From: EW11 sp035765635
GTDB taxonomy: Bacteria; Verrucomicrobiota; Verrucomicrobiia; Opitutales; Opitutaceae
NCBI GenBank assembly: GCA_035765635.1
Contig: DASTWZ010000022.1
Coordinates: forward strand, 7,211-71,210
Length of the DNA: 64,000 bases
Reading direction: 5' to 3'
Shown piece by piece: positions 18,703-30,087 of this stretch. The notes under the pieces were generated by a model, which had not been told where the DNA came from, made no database searches, and saw only the letters and a program-made list of their open reading frames with translations. The position numbers and the translations under genes were made by a program. Each line of letters begins with the position of its first letter. The stretch's first letter is position 1.

Positions 18703-19149
18703 TCACTGGACCGCCGATGCTGCCTTGGACTGGTCGACCAGCTTTTGCACGAGCTTGTCGACGATGTCGTCCACCGAACTCATCAACGCCACCGCGCCGG
18801 AAAAGGAGGCGGTTGCGATGAGTCTTTCGCTTTTCACGTCGCGCACCTCGATGCGCAGATTCGTCAGATGTGTCGTGAAATCCCAGTTCCAGTGGTCTTC
18901 GAACGACACGACGGCTTGGGCATTGCGCGGCAGCATGGTGAGCGGCCCTTTGTCGACCTCGTAGCCTCGATCCTGCAGTGCCCGCATAATGCGCCCGTCC
19001 ATGCCGTGGTTGTCGTTGAAATTCGATTTCACGAACACGCGTTGAATCTTCGCCATCGAGACCCCGGGTTCGGTCCGCGCAACGTAGGTGCTGCAGCCGG
19101 AAAAAAACAGCGCGGCGAAAAATACGCAAAAGAGGCTGAGGTACTTCAC
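18703..19149 (-). CDS. Small lipoprotein of unknown function
   Basis: From GTG 19149 (preceded by AGGAA) the product is about 148 residues. A lipoprotein signal VKYLSLFCVFFAALFFSGC has the lipobox Cys followed by Ser-Thr. The mature part (VFVKSNFNDNHGMDGRIMRALQDRGYEV... VVSFEDHWNWDFTTHLTNLRIEVRD) resembles DUF4136-like envelope lipoproteins in layout. A GTG at 19161 is an alternative start. No function is proposed. Confidence 0.7.
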   Translation of the reverse strand: MKYLSLFCVFFAALFFSGCSTYVARTEPGVSMAKIQRVFVKSNFNDNHGMDGRIMRALQDRGYEVDKGPLTMLPRNAQAVVSFEDHWNWDFTTHLTNLRIEVRDVKSERLIATASFSGAVALMSSVDDIVDKLVQKLVDQSKAASAVQ

Positions 19150-19236
19150 GCTTCCTAGCACAACGCACGACCTTGGGCGGGCAAGGCCGATCTTGCCTGG
19201 CGGAGCCGCCGAGTGGCGTGGCGTGGCTTTGGAGGT

Positions 19237-21393
19237 TTAGAGTCCTTCGACGGACAGGTCGGACGTGGTACCGTCTTTCGCCACCTGGCGGACGATCACT
19301 TTGCGGTTCGGGCGAGCTTGCTTGCCTTCGGAGCGCTCGATCGAGACCGCGAGTTTTCCGTGGCTCAGCTGAGCGCGGTAGGTGGTCAGGATGTATTCGC
19401 CTTTCTGATACGCGAAGCCATCCCCGGCGTCCTCGTAAAGTTGTCCCACCGCCGTTCCGTGCTCGTCAGGCGCCACGAGCAACGTCAGCGGATCGAGCGA
19501 TTCTTCGTTCGTGTTCTGCACGATCTTGCCGAGGGGAACGATGCTGCCGGCGCGAATTCTCAGGCTCGGTTGATTCACATCGGTCGTGTCGCCTTCGACC
19601 AAACTGACTTCGCGCCAATCGCCGCTCGGCAACGCGGGATGGTCCGCCCAGCGCGGCACGACGAGCAGGTCAGGACCGATCGAGAAAACGCGTTCCTCGG
19701 CCCGCAGCGCGGGATTCTTGAGATCGCTCCAAAACGCCGGGCGCATGATCGGCAACCCAGTCAGGCTGGCATCGCGAAATTGCGTGTAGAAATAAGGCAG
19801 CAGGCGATAGCGGCGTTGGAGGGCGATGCGCGCGGTTTGCTCGACGGCCGGACCGAAGGCCCAGGGCTCCTTGTTGTTGGAACCTTTCACGGCGTGGCCG
19901 CGCGAGAAGGGATAAAAGGCCCCGAGCCCGATCCAGCGGGCCCAGAGTTCGGCTGTGGCATTGTCGCCGAAGCCGCCGATGTCGGGTCCGTTGAACGGTT
20001 GCCCGGACAAACCCAGAGTGAGGCTCATCGGAATGGACATTTCCAAATGCTCCTCACGCGACGCATTGTCGCCGGTCCACGTCGCCGCATAGCGCTGTCC
20101 TCCGAGAAAATTTGCCCGCGTGAGCACGAAGGGGCGTTTGTCCGGGTGAACCGCGAGCAAGCCTTCACGGGTCGCGCTCACCATCAGCATGCCGAAAACA
20201 TTGTGATAACGACGATGCGGTCCCGGCACGATGTCGCCCCCGCCGCGATGCCAATTGTCTTCCGGCATCGTCCAATCCGGCGTGTCGAATACGGCGGGCT
20301 CGTTCATGTCGTTCCACACCCCGTCGACGCCTTGCGCGATGAAGTCCTTGTACAAACCGGACCACCAGCGCCGCGTCTCGGGCCGGGTGAAATCAGGAAA
20401 GACGCAGTCGCCGGGCCAGACTTTGCCGACGAACGTCTGCCCCTCGGCGTTTTTCACCCAGACGTCGTTCTTCGTTCCGCTCCGATAAACGAAATAATCG
20501 GGATCCAATTTCACGCCGGGATCGATCATCCACACGCTGTGAAAGCCGCGGTCGTGAAGATAGCCGTTCAGCTTTTTCGGCTCGGGAAACTCATCTTTGC
20601 GAAAGGTGAAAATCCGGTACGCGTCCATGTAATCGATATCCATCCAGATCACGTCGCATGGAATGTTGCGGCTGCGAAAATTGTCCGCGATCTCCCGCAC
20701 CTTTGAATCGGGATTGTAGGAGTATCGACATTGTTGATACCCGAGCGCCCAGCGCGGGGGCAGCGGCATGTGGCCGGTGAGATCGGCGAGTTCGCGCAGC
20801 ACGTCCTGCGGCGAAGGGCGTTCGATCACATAAACAGGAAAGGCCGGTCCCTGGCTGGTAAACGTGATCGTGTTTTCCGCGCTCAATTCCGCTTTCCACG
20901 TCGAATCGAAGATAACTCCGAACGCGCTGCCGTCGGCGCGCACGCCGAGCATCCAGGGGTGCGATTGATAGAGGCGATGGCCGGTGTCTTTTTCGTACGT
21001 GTAGTTGTCGGTGTTCCAAAGCCGAATGGTCGTGCCGTTCCGCCGCAGCGGTCCGGTGACTTCGCCGCCGCCGTAGAGATCGACGTCGTTTGCCACGGTG
21101 AGTGTGGCGCGAAAATGCGGACCGTCGCAGGTGAACGTCGGCGTGTCTTTCCAATCGCTCGGGAGCACGGTCGTGATTTTCGGCGGCTGCAAGAGAGCGA
21201 AGGATTTTGGCAGGTGTTCGGGGTCCAATCCGGCCGGGACAAACGCTGCGACGTCCTCGGCAATCAGGCCCGCTTTCACGACGGCGATTGGCTGGTACGT
21301 TGCTTCGGGTACCGCCGAAACGCGGGAGGAGAAAACGAGGATGGCGAGCGCGGCTGCTGCGCGAAGAAATCGAAAAAAATTGCTCTGGGGCAT
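19237..21393 (-). CDS. Secreted GH31 alpha-glucosidase
   Basis: The 718 residues include a signal peptide (FLRAAAALAILVFSSRVSA). GH31 hallmarks are GYQQCRYSYNPDSKVREIADNFRSRNIPCDVIWMDIDYMD, the nucleophile motif GVWNDMNEP (Asp near 370) and the acid/base region TWTGDNASREEHLEMSI. It should hydrolyse alpha-linked glucosides (or xylosides) in the periplasm or outside the cell. It stands alone on the minus strand; a large repeat block lies upstream. Two GTAT-type copies of the 21-bp palindrome lie inside it. Confidence 0.93.
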   Translation of the reverse strand: MPQSNFFRFLRAAAALAILVFSSRVSAVPEATYQPIAVVKAGLIAEDVAAFVPAGLDPEHLPKSFALLQPPKITTVLPSDWKDTPTFTCDGPHFRATLTVANDVDLYGGGEVTGPLRRNGTTIRLWNTDNYTYEKDTGHRLYQSHPWMLGVRADGSAFGVIFDSTWKAELSAENTITFTSQGPAFPVYVIERPSPQDVLRELADLTGHMPLPPRWALGYQQCRYSYNPDSKVREIADNFRSRNIPCDVIWMDIDYMDAYRIFTFRKDEFPEPKKLNGYLHDRGFHSVWMIDPGVKLDPDYFVYRSGTKNDVWVKNAEGQTFVGKVWPGDCVFPDFTRPETRRWWSGLYKDFIAQGVDGVWNDMNEPAVFDTPDWTMPEDNWHRGGGDIVPGPHRRYHNVFGMLMVSATREGLLAVHPDKRPFVLTRANFLGGQRYAATWTGDNASREEHLEMSIPMSLTLGLSGQPFNGPDIGGFGDNATAELWARWIGLGAFYPFSRGHAVKGSNNKEPWAFGPAVEQTARIALQRRYRLLPYFYTQFRDASLTGLPIMRPAFWSDLKNPALRAEERVFSIGPDLLVVPRWADHPALPSGDWREVSLVEGDTTDVNQPSLRIRAGSIVPLGKIVQNTNEESLDPLTLLVAPDEHGTAVGQLYEDAGDGFAYQKGEYILTTYRAQLSHGKLAVSIERSEGKQARPNRKVIVRQVAKDGTTSDLSVEGL
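19392..19412. repeat. 21-bp palindrome, GTAT/ATAC type
   Basis: Halves TGTATTC and TGATACG, inside the GH31 gene near its 3' end. Confidence 0.65.
20721..20741. repeat. 21-bp palindrome, weaker
   Basis: Halves AGTATCG and TGATACC, within the conserved GYQQCRYS codons of the GH31 gene; could be chance. Confidence 0.4.
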
Positions 21394-22039
21394 ATCGAAA
21401 GGCGAAGGCTGAAGGAAGAAGGCTGAATGAAAAAGGCAGAATGCTGAACGGTCGGAATTAGACTCATGGAATGAAGGCCGAGACCTCCGGGCGAACCGTC
21501 ATGCCGTGGTTCACGTTGAGTGGAAACAACCCCCCGGCAACTCGTGAAGCTCGGGGCGAAGGTTCGCTCGGCGCACGCGGCTGGGAGAGCTCGTGTTCAC
21601 GCTTGCGCGCGGCTAGCTCCGCGCCGTCAGGATGCATGCGAGTTTGGGAGCATCGGCGTCGTCGTAATCGAGTCCGCCGCTGCGCGGCAGCCCAATCGAT
21701 GCCGGCGAGGACGCCAGCGCTCCCAGTGGCCGACATCGGCGAAACGCCGACGCTCGGCCTATCCCCGGCACTAGGCGACTGCCCAACGCTCGGCCGGCCG
21801 AGTGCGCCTTTCCAAGGCGCAGGAGGCTCTGGGAGCGCTGGCGTCCTCGCCGGCATTCTTTCACACGCCGCGAAGCGGCGCACTGAACTCCGCTCACAAA
21901 CGCGTCACCTCAGCCGTCGGCCTCCAGCGTCCCTCCATTCCAGCCTCCAGCGCTCTTATTCAGCCTTCGCCGTTTTTCCAGCCTTCAGCCTCGGTTTTCT
22001 TCCAGTCTTCAGCCTTCGCCTTCTTTCAGCCTTCCTCCT
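21394..22039. repeat. Composite repeat block with nested inverted repeats
   Basis: No protein is credible here. The left arm (21399-21455) repeats GAAGGCTGAA-type purine units and the right arm (21935-22075) repeats the complement TTCAGCCTTC several times, so the whole block can fold back. Inside is a second, GC-rich hairpin (21709-21857). Short ORFs in all frames translate the repeats and are not genes. The right arm runs into the 3' end of rlmN, contributing its Lys/Glu-rich tail codons. Confidence 0.8.
21709..21857. repeat. Long GC-rich hairpin inside the repeat block
   Basis: A 26-bp arm (21710-21735, GCCGGCGAGG...CTCCCAG) is repeated as its exact reverse complement at about 21832-21857 (CTGGGAGC...CTCGCCGGC). 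The loop of about 96 bases contains a smaller palindrome, CGGCGAAACGCCG. Such hairpins are frequent in Verrucomicrobiota genomes. The arms match perfectly, which suggests recent spread or active correction. Confidence 0.8.
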
Positions 22040-23101
22040 TCAGCCTTCGCCTTCCTTCAGCTTTCGCCTTCTCAACTGGCCGCAGGCGGCGTCGATGTCT
22101 TTGCCGCGGCTGCGGCGGAAATGCGCGACTACGCCGTGCTTTCGCAGTTCGGCGTAAAATGCGTCGGCGGTTTCATCGTCGGAGCGTTCGTAGGTCACGC
22201 CTTTCAGGCTGAGTCCGGTCGGATTGTAGCGCAGGAGATTCACGTGCATGCGCCGGTCGCGCATCAGCTCGGCGAGCTGCTGCGCTTGCGCGAGCGAGTC
22301 GTTCACGCCTTTCAATAGGCAGTATTGAATCGTGACAGGCCGATTAGTCGCCGCTTGATAGCGATCCGCTGCCGCGAGGATCGCGTCCACTTGAAAGCGT
22401 TTTCCCATTGGCAGAAGTCGCGCGCGAGTCTCGTCGTCGGGCGCGTGCAGCGACACGGCCAGATGGATATTTAACTTGGCTTCGCGCATCGCGTCGATGC
22501 CGGGCACGATGCCCACCGTCGACACCGTGATTTGCCGCCAGCCTAATGCGCCGAGATCGTTGCTCGCGATGCGCCGCACGGCCGTGAGCACGTTGTCCAA
22601 ATTGAGCATCGGCTCGCCCATGCCCATGAAGACCAGCGTGCAGAGGCGACGCTCTGTATCCAAAGCTTCCCTACGCAGGGCGAGGAACTGCTCGACCATT
22701 TCGCCCGCGGTGAGATTGCGTTCGAAGCCGGTTTTGGTCGTGGCGCAGAAGTCGCAACCCATCGCGCAACCAACTTGGGACGAGATGCATCCTGCCGCAC
22801 GATCGCGGCGAAAATCCGGCATGAGGACGGACTCGACGGTGCGGCCATCGGCGAGGCGCGATAGCAACTTGACCGTCCCATCTTCCGCGACCTGGCGGGC
22901 CGCGAGCGCCGAGGCGCGCGACGGATTAGCCGACGCCAATCGCGAGAGCAGCGCCTTAGGCAGGAGAAGATCGCTCCAGTTTCCCGCCGCGCCGGTGCGG
23001 TAGTGTTCGCGCAAGACTGTCTGCGCGTGCGACGACTTCAGCCCGAGCGCAGCAAGCTCTTCGGCAAACGTCGAGATGTCGTAATCTGAAAGCGCAGGCA
23101 C
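22040..23101 (-). CDS. rlmN: Dual-specificity 23S rRNA/tRNA m2A methyltransferase RlmN
   Basis: This 353-residue radical-SAM enzyme makes 2-methyladenosine at A2503 of 23S rRNA and, in E. coli, A37 of some tRNAs. The [4Fe-4S] site is GCAMGCDFC (CxxxCxxC). Both catalytic cysteines are present: one in CISSQVGC just before the cluster, the other in DIDAACGQL near the C-terminus. The start is GTG. The last residues (RRRKLKEGEG) come from the adjoining repeat block, so the C-terminus has been altered by repeat sequence. Confidence 0.95.
   Translation of the reverse strand: MPALSDYDISTFAEELAALGLKSSHAQTVLREHYRTGAAGNWSDLLLPKALLSRLASANPSRASALAARQVAEDGTVKLLSRLADGRTVESVLMPDFRRDRAAGCISSQVGCAMGCDFCATTKTGFERNLTAGEMVEQFLALRREALDTERRLCTLVFMGMGEPMLNLDNVLTAVRRIASNDLGALGWRQITVSTVGIVPGIDAMREAKLNIHLAVSLHAPDDETRARLLPMGKRFQVDAILAAADRYQAATNRPVTIQYCLLKGVNDSLAQAQQLAELMRDRRMHVNLLRYNPTGLSLKGVTYERSDDETADAFYAELRKHGVVAHFRRSRGKDIDAACGQLRRRKLKEGEG
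22655..22675. repeat. 21-bp palindrome, GTAT/CTAC type
   Basis: Halves TGTATCC and CCCTACG inside rlmN; the centre AAAGCTT adds to the symmetry. Confidence 0.65.
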
Positions 23102-23336
23102 CTGAACAGCGCACGAACAAACGCCTCGACTGGCAAGGGCTCAGCGCGCGTCGGAGCCGCAACCGAAGTTTAAGCGAGCGGCGCGCTAATGAAGAATTAA
23201 GAATGCAGAATGATGAATGTAGGCGTACCCAGCCTCTGTGGGCAGGGCGTACCGAGCCGAAGGCGACATTAGACAACCTCTGGGCAAGCCGCGCCGGACG
23301 TGGCTCATCCTGGAGGTTAGAAAAAACTGTGGCGGC
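23102..23336. repeat. Intergenic remnants of dispersed repeats
   Basis: The 235 bp between rlmN and a secreted-protein gene hold GAATTAAGAATGCAGAATGA (23196 on), a GCCTCTGTGGGCAGGGCG stretch and a copy of GTGGCTCATCCTGGAGGTTAG (23300-23320). The same strings recur at 35320-35465. No gene is seen. Confidence 0.65.
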
Positions 23337-23945
23337 TCAGTAGCGATACCACGGATACCCGTAGTCGCAGTAATACGGCAGACCCTTGCCGCGGTATTCG
23401 CTCATCGTGAATGATGCGGTGAACTTTCCGGTCGGGTCGGTGGTGGTCACGTTGAACGCTCCGCCGTAAAAACTCCCACGGCCGCTGGTGCTGCCGACGG
23501 TGAACTCGGCATAACCGTGGGTTTCCCATTTTCTTCCGGGAAATTGAACCGCGACGATCGATCCTGTCCGCGGTGTGTAAGTCAGGTCGCGCGCCGATAT
23601 TTGTGAGCCACTCGCGATCGCGCGGGCGACGGCGGAATCGAGCTGTGCCACCTGCGTCGCTGTCAGCAAACTGAGTCCGATCTTCTGCCGTTCTTCCGGC
23701 GTGCGCCGCTCGCTAAAGCTATTGGCAAAGGCAGGCACGTTTCCCTGCCTCGCTAGCGTCACGTCGTGCTTCACCGCGGCATCGAGTGCAGTCCACTGAG
23801 CCGAGCTCAACTGGCTGAGCCCGATCGTCTTCTGCTCGCTTTCCGACAACGACGCGGAAAATGCGACATCCGCTGCGGAAGCCGTGCCCGCTCCACCAAA
23901 GGCGGCGAGGGCAACAGCTAGAAGGATGGATCGGCTGGAGATCAT
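23337..23945 (-). CDS. Secreted protein of unknown function
   Basis: The 202 residues have a clear signal peptide (SILLAVALAAFGGAGTASA). The mature part starts with two similar stretches (ESEQKTIGLSQLSSAQWTALDAAVKHDV and PEERQKIGLSLLTATQVAQLDSAVARAI), an internal duplication of about 40 residues. A beta-rich part (SIVAVQFPGRKWETHGYAEFTVGS) follows, then an aromatic tail YYCDYGYPWYRY. I do not recognise the family. It stands alone between repeats and the methionine synthase gene. Confidence 0.7.
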   Translation of the reverse strand: MISSRSILLAVALAAFGGAGTASAADVAFSASLSESEQKTIGLSQLSSAQWTALDAAVKHDVTLARQGNVPAFANSFSERRTPEERQKIGLSLLTATQVAQLDSAVARAIASGSQISARDLTYTPRTGSIVAVQFPGRKWETHGYAEFTVGSTSGRGSFYGGAFNVTTTDPTGKFTASFTMSEYRGKGLPYYCDYGYPWYRY

Positions 23946-23980
23946 GAGTATGTGACGTGCGCCACACCTATGATGTTCCG

Positions 23981-26656
<2,676 letters not shown>

Positions 26657-26746
26657 TCGGCAGTAAAAATGTGGTGGCGAAGGTGAGGCGGCGATGCGCC
26701 GCCGCCGTGGCTCAGTAGATCGGTTAGGCGTGGCTCATTCGGTCGG
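26657..26746. repeat. Repeat-derived spacer between the two metH genes
   Basis: Two near-identical units in tandem at about 26707-26751 (GTGGCTCAGTAGATCGGTTA and GTGGCTCATTCGGTCGGTTA, each followed by GGC) make up about half of this 90-bp gap. They belong to the GTGGCTCAT..GGTTAGGC family seen at 23300, 35447 and 59164. The second unit runs into the stop codon of the upstream metH part. Confidence 0.65.
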
Positions 26747-27820
26747 TTAGGCAACCACCAGTGGTTCGAGGCCGCTGAGTTGAAGCCGGTGGGAACGCGG
26801 CTGCCTTTGACGGGGCTTGCGGCCGTTCACGGCCTTGGCGATCGCGGCGATATGCGGCGGGGTGGAGCCGCAGCAGCCGCCGACCAGGTTGACGAAACCC
26901 GCGTCCACGAATTCGCCGAGAACCGTCGCCATATCGTCGGGCGTTTCGTCGTAGCCGCCGAAGGCGTTCGGCAGTCCGGCGTTCGGGTAGCAGGTGACGT
27001 AGCACTCCGCGATCGAGGAGAGTTCCTCGATGTAGGGCCGCATCTGGCGGCCGCCGAGCGCGCAATTGATGCCGACGGAAAACGGCTTGGCGTGGCGGAT
27101 GGAATTGTAGAACGCGCTGATGGTCTGGCCGGAGAGGGTGCGACCGGAAGCGTCTGTGATCGTGACGGAAATCATCACGGGCAGCCGCACGCCGAGTTCG
27201 TCGAACAAGGTTTCGATGGCGAAGAGGGCGGCCTTGGCGTTGAGGGTGTCGAAGATCGTTTCGACGAGCAGGGCATCGACGCCGCTTTCGATGAAGGTCC
27301 GAACCTGCTGGGTATAGGCCTCGACCACCTGCTTCCAGGTGACGGCGCGGTAGTCAGGACGATTCACGTCCGGCGACATCGACAACGTGCGGTTCAGCGG
27401 GCCGATAGCGCCCGCCACGAAGCACTTGCGACCCGGCGTCGCAGCCTCGGCGGCCCTTGCGGCCTTCCGGGCGACCGCGACGGCGGCGCGGTTCAGTTCG
27501 ACGACGATCGACTCCAGCTTGTAGTCAGCCTGGCCAATCGTCGTGGAGCTAAACGTGTTGGTTTCAACGATATCTGCGCCAGCATCGAAGTAGGCGCGAT
27601 GGATCTCTTCGACGACTTCGGGCTTGGTGAGGCAGAGCAGGTCGTTGTTGCCCTTTAAATCATGCGGGTGGCTCTTGAACTGTTCGCCGCGGAAGTCGGC
27701 TTCCGAGAGATGGTAGGTCTGAATCATCGAGCCCATCGCACCGTCGAGGACGGCCACGCGTTTCTCGAAGAGCTCGCGCAAGGCGGCGAAGGAGGGAGAT
27801 TCTTTTGGGACGGAACTCAT
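26747..27820 (-). CDS. Methionine synthase, homocysteine-binding part
   Basis: The 357 residues form the Hcy-binding (zinc) module of MetH. It begins FEKRVAVLDGAMGSMIQTYHLSEADFRGEQF and carries the zinc cysteines in GINCALGG and GGCCGSTPPH. It is followed on the same strand by the folate/B12 part after a 90-bp gap, so the usual single MetH chain is split exactly at the Hcy-folate domain boundary. The upstream region has an inverted repeat a few bases from the start and is divergent from the cobalamin riboswitch. Confidence 0.93.
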   Translation of the reverse strand: MSSVPKESPSFAALRELFEKRVAVLDGAMGSMIQTYHLSEADFRGEQFKSHPHDLKGNNDLLCLTKPEVVEEIHRAYFDAGADIVETNTFSSTTIGQADYKLESIVVELNRAAVAVARKAARAAEAATPGRKCFVAGAIGPLNRTLSMSPDVNRPDYRAVTWKQVVEAYTQQVRTFIESGVDALLVETIFDTLNAKAALFAIETLFDELGVRLPVMISVTITDASGRTLSGQTISAFYNSIRHAKPFSVGINCALGGRQMRPYIEELSSIAECYVTCYPNAGLPNAFGGYDETPDDMATVLGEFVDAGFVNLVGGCCGSTPPHIAAIAKAVNGRKPRQRQPRSHRLQLSGLEPLVVA

Positions 27821-27831
27821 GCTTATATCGT

Positions 27832-27853
27832 CATATCAGGATACGTTGATATG
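27832..27853 (-). promoter_or_regulatory. Inverted repeat, candidate operator of the split metH operon
   Basis: CATATCA, eight bases, TGATATG: a perfect 7-bp inverted repeat 12 bp upstream of the ATG of the Hcy-module gene. It is AT-rich against a GC-rich background. ArsR-family SahR regulators of methionine genes use ATATC-type palindromes, so a SahR-like repressor is a reasonable guess, but no such regulator gene lies in the window. Confidence 0.5.
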
Positions 27854-27914
27854 TTCTTGGCAAGTGCCGTTTGATCGGTTTTAGGTACGACCGTTTCTTG
27901 TTCTTTGACTGCTT

Positions 27915-28115
27915 TGGAAATCGGGGAATGCCGTGTGAATCGGCGACAGTTGCGCTGCGGTAACGCACCACAATCCTTCACTGCGCGAGCAATCGCGCGG
28001 GCAAAGCCAGTCGGGTTTTTCCGGCGAAGGCGAAGGAGCGGCGTGGGTTTGAAAACCCACAGAGTGCGGAGTCCGAACATCCGATCCGAAGTGCTCACGC
28101 GTTCGATGCGATTGC
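27915..28115 (+). ncRNA. Cobalamin riboswitch
   Basis: The plus strand shows the riboswitch core in order. GGGGAATGCCGTGTGAATC is the GGGAAnnnGGTGnnAATC start, then CGGCGACAGTTGCGCTGCGG and TAACG. GCAAAGCCAGTCGG and GGCGAAGGCGAAGG follow, then a stable hairpin GTGGGTTTGAAAACCCAC, and a B12-box-like GGAGTCCGAACATCCG at about 28069-28084. Exact ends are approximate. It lies about 100 bp before a BtuB-like receptor gene followed by the B12 ABC transporter and cobO, which is the classic target; B12 should switch the operon off. Confidence 0.78.
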
Positions 28116-28214
28116 GCGCATCGGTCGCGAAAACTTCATCGCAAAAATGAAGCGTGAGAGCGGCGTGAACCTTCGGGTGCAGCGTGTCGGCTCTTGCCTG
28201 TCCACCCAGCCACC

Positions 28215-30065
28215 ATGTCATCGTTCACGCTGTCCCGCCCCGCGGGATGGATTTTTCTCGCGAGCGCCGCGCTATCCACGGCGTCCGCTCAAACCTTCCT
28301 TTCGTCCACCAGTGACGACTCCGAAACGATCCCGCTCGATCGGATCGTGATATCCGCGTCGCGTTCGCCGCAGGATTTGCAGCGCACGCCGAGCAGCGTC
28401 TCGCTTGTTTCTCTTTCGGAAATCGAACGCGAGCAGATCGTCGATCTGCGCACGGCGCTGACCCAGGCTCCCGGTATCGATGTTGTGAATACAGGCGCGG
28501 TCGGCGGCGCGAGCGCGGTTTTCATTCGCGGGGCGAGCAATCACCAGACGCTCTTCGTGGTCGATGGCGTGCGGATGAACGATCGCTCGGATCAATACAG
28601 CCCGTTTCTCGGCTCTGCCGATCTCGCCAATATCGGGCGCATCGAAGTGCTGCGCGGCCCGCAGAGCACGCTGTTTGGCAGCTCGGCGATGGGCGGAGTG
28701 ATTCTGATCGAAAGCCAGCGCGGCGAAGGCGAACTCCGGGGATCGATCGACGCGACCGCGGGTTCATTTCAAACGCTCGGGGTCTCAGCCGAGGCCTCCG
28801 GTTCGCGCAACGGATTGAGCTACAGCGCGGCGGTGGCGCATTTCGAGACGGCAAACGACCGCGCGCACAACGACCTTCGCCAATGGACCTACGCCACGCG
28901 CCTCGAGTACGCGTTGAACGATCGTATCCTGTTCGGCACTACATTTCGCGCGCAGAACGCGGAGTACGAGGAGGCAGGTTCCCGTGTGTTTCCCGGCGTG
29001 GGCGACGTCGATGCGGACAACGCGCTCTTCACCGTCTACAGCGACGTGAAAATCGCGCCGCATTTGGATTCGCGACTGACCTTTGGGCTGCATCGCCGCA
29101 CCTACCGGTTCGCCGATTCCTTCGGCCTCAGCCACTCGTCGAACACCCGCGAAATCGTCGATTGGCAAAACACGTGGAGCGCGAGTCCGCGCTTGGAGGT
29201 CGTGGCTGGCACGAATTTCGAGTGGTCGAAGTTTGCGATCGAAACGTCGAACACGCGGGATCAGGTCGCCGCGGGTTACGTTTCCGCGACGGCGCGGCCG
29301 GTGAAAAATGTCACGCTCACAGTCGGGGGTCGTGAGGACAGTTTCCGCTCGGTGGGAGATGCGTTCACCTGGCGCAGCGGCATCGCGTGGCAGCCGCGCG
29401 ACGGCACGAATCTGCATGCGACCTACGGCACCGGATTCAGCGCGCCGGGATCGGACGATCGCTATGGCGTCCCGCAGTACGGGCAGTTGCCCAATCCCGA
29501 TCTGAAACCTGAAAAGTCGCGTGGCTGGGATGTGGGGATCGATCAGGCGCTCTGGCGCGACCGGCTCACGCTAACCGCGACTTATTTCGAGAACCGATTC
29601 CGCAATCTCTTCGAATACGAGATTGTCGATTTCAACACGTTCGCCGGGCGGATCGTGAATCGCACGCGCGCGAGCAGCCGCGGTTTCGAGTTTGGCGCAA
29701 ACCTCAACATCACCTCGCGGCTCCATACCCGCCTGGCCTACACTTACGTCGATGCGCGCAATGACGAAACCGGCGAGCGTCTCGTGCGCCGACCGCGCCA
29801 CGTGGCCGATGGTGAAATCAGCTATGATGTGACTGGCGCGCTTGTGCTCGGCGCGGGTTTGCACGTCGCAGCCGGGCGGACGGACAGCGGCGTCGGCGCG
29901 ATCGAGGACTACGCGACGGCGCGCGTTTTCGCGAGCTACGAGGCGTTCAAAAATCTGACGTTGAAGGTTCGGGTCGAAAACGCGCTGAACGAAAAATACG
30001 AGGACGCATACGGTTATGCGGCCCTGCCTTTCGGGGCGTTCGGCAGTGTGGAGTGGCGCTTCTGA
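28215..30065 (+). CDS. btuB: TonB-dependent vitamin B12 receptor, BtuB-like
   Basis: From ATG 28215 the protein is 616 residues (a TTG at 28194 is in frame but less likely). A signal peptide ends near SASA, then comes a TonB-box-like stretch (IPLDRIVISAS) and the plug domain (PSSVSLVSLSEIE...QAPGIDVVNTGAVGGASAVFIRGASNHQTLFVVDGVRMND). A 22-strand-type barrel follows, ending in FGSVEWRF with a terminal Phe. It takes up cobalamin across the outer membrane using TonB energy. The riboswitch upstream and the btuFCD-cobO genes downstream support B12 as ligand. Confidence 0.9.
   Translation: MSSFTLSRPAGWIFLASAALSTASAQTFLSSTSDDSETIPLDRIVISASRSPQDLQRTPSSVSLVSLSEIEREQIVDLRTALTQAPGIDVVNTGAVGGASAVFIRGASNHQTLFVVDGVRMNDRSDQYSPFLGSADLANIGRIEVLRGPQSTLFGSSAMGGVILIESQRGEGELRGSIDATAGSFQTLGVSAEASGSRNGLSYSAAVAHFETANDRAHNDLRQWTYATRLEYALNDRILFGTTFRAQNAEYEEAGSRVFPGVGDVDADNALFTVYSDVKIAPHLDSRLTFGLHRRTYRFADSFGLSHSSNTREIVDWQNTWSASPRLEVVAGTNFEWSKFAIETSNTRDQVAAGYVSATARPVKNVTLTVGGREDSFRSVGDAFTWRSGIAWQPRDGTNLHATYGTGFSAPGSDDRYGVPQYGQLPNPDLKPEKSRGWDVGIDQALWRDRLTLTATYFENRFRNLFEYEIVDFNTFAGRIVNRTRASSRGFEFGANLNITSRLHTRLAYTYVDARNDETGERLVRRPRHVADGEISYDVTGALVLGAGLHVAAGRTDSGVGAIEDYATARVFASYEAFKNLTLKVRVENALNEKYEDAYGYAALPFGAFGSVEWRF
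28473..28493. repeat. 21-bp palindrome, weaker
   Basis: Halves GGTATCG and GAATACA, inside btuB. Confidence 0.55.
28923..28943 (-). repeat. 21-bp palindrome, GTAGTG type
   Basis: Read on the minus strand the halves are TGTAGTG and GGATACG; inside btuB, 430 bp from the previous copy. Confidence 0.76.
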
Positions 30066-30087
30066 GCGCGGCTGTCTTGCTGCCAAC

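Noticed and set aside
19213..20706. 497-codon plus-strand ORF opposite the GH31 gene
   Set aside because: Antisense shadow: no domain, no signal, and GH31 catalytic motifs are intact on the other strand.
21394..22039. CRISPR array in the repeat block
   Set aside because: The units are short, purine-rich and arranged as inverted arms; there are no constant repeats with unique 30-40 bp spacers, and no cas gene is near.
23338..23360. AGTAGCG and GATACC at the 3' end of the secreted-protein gene
   Set aside because: The spacing fits, but the bases are explained by the Tyr-rich C-terminal codons and the left half lacks GTAGTG or GTAT.
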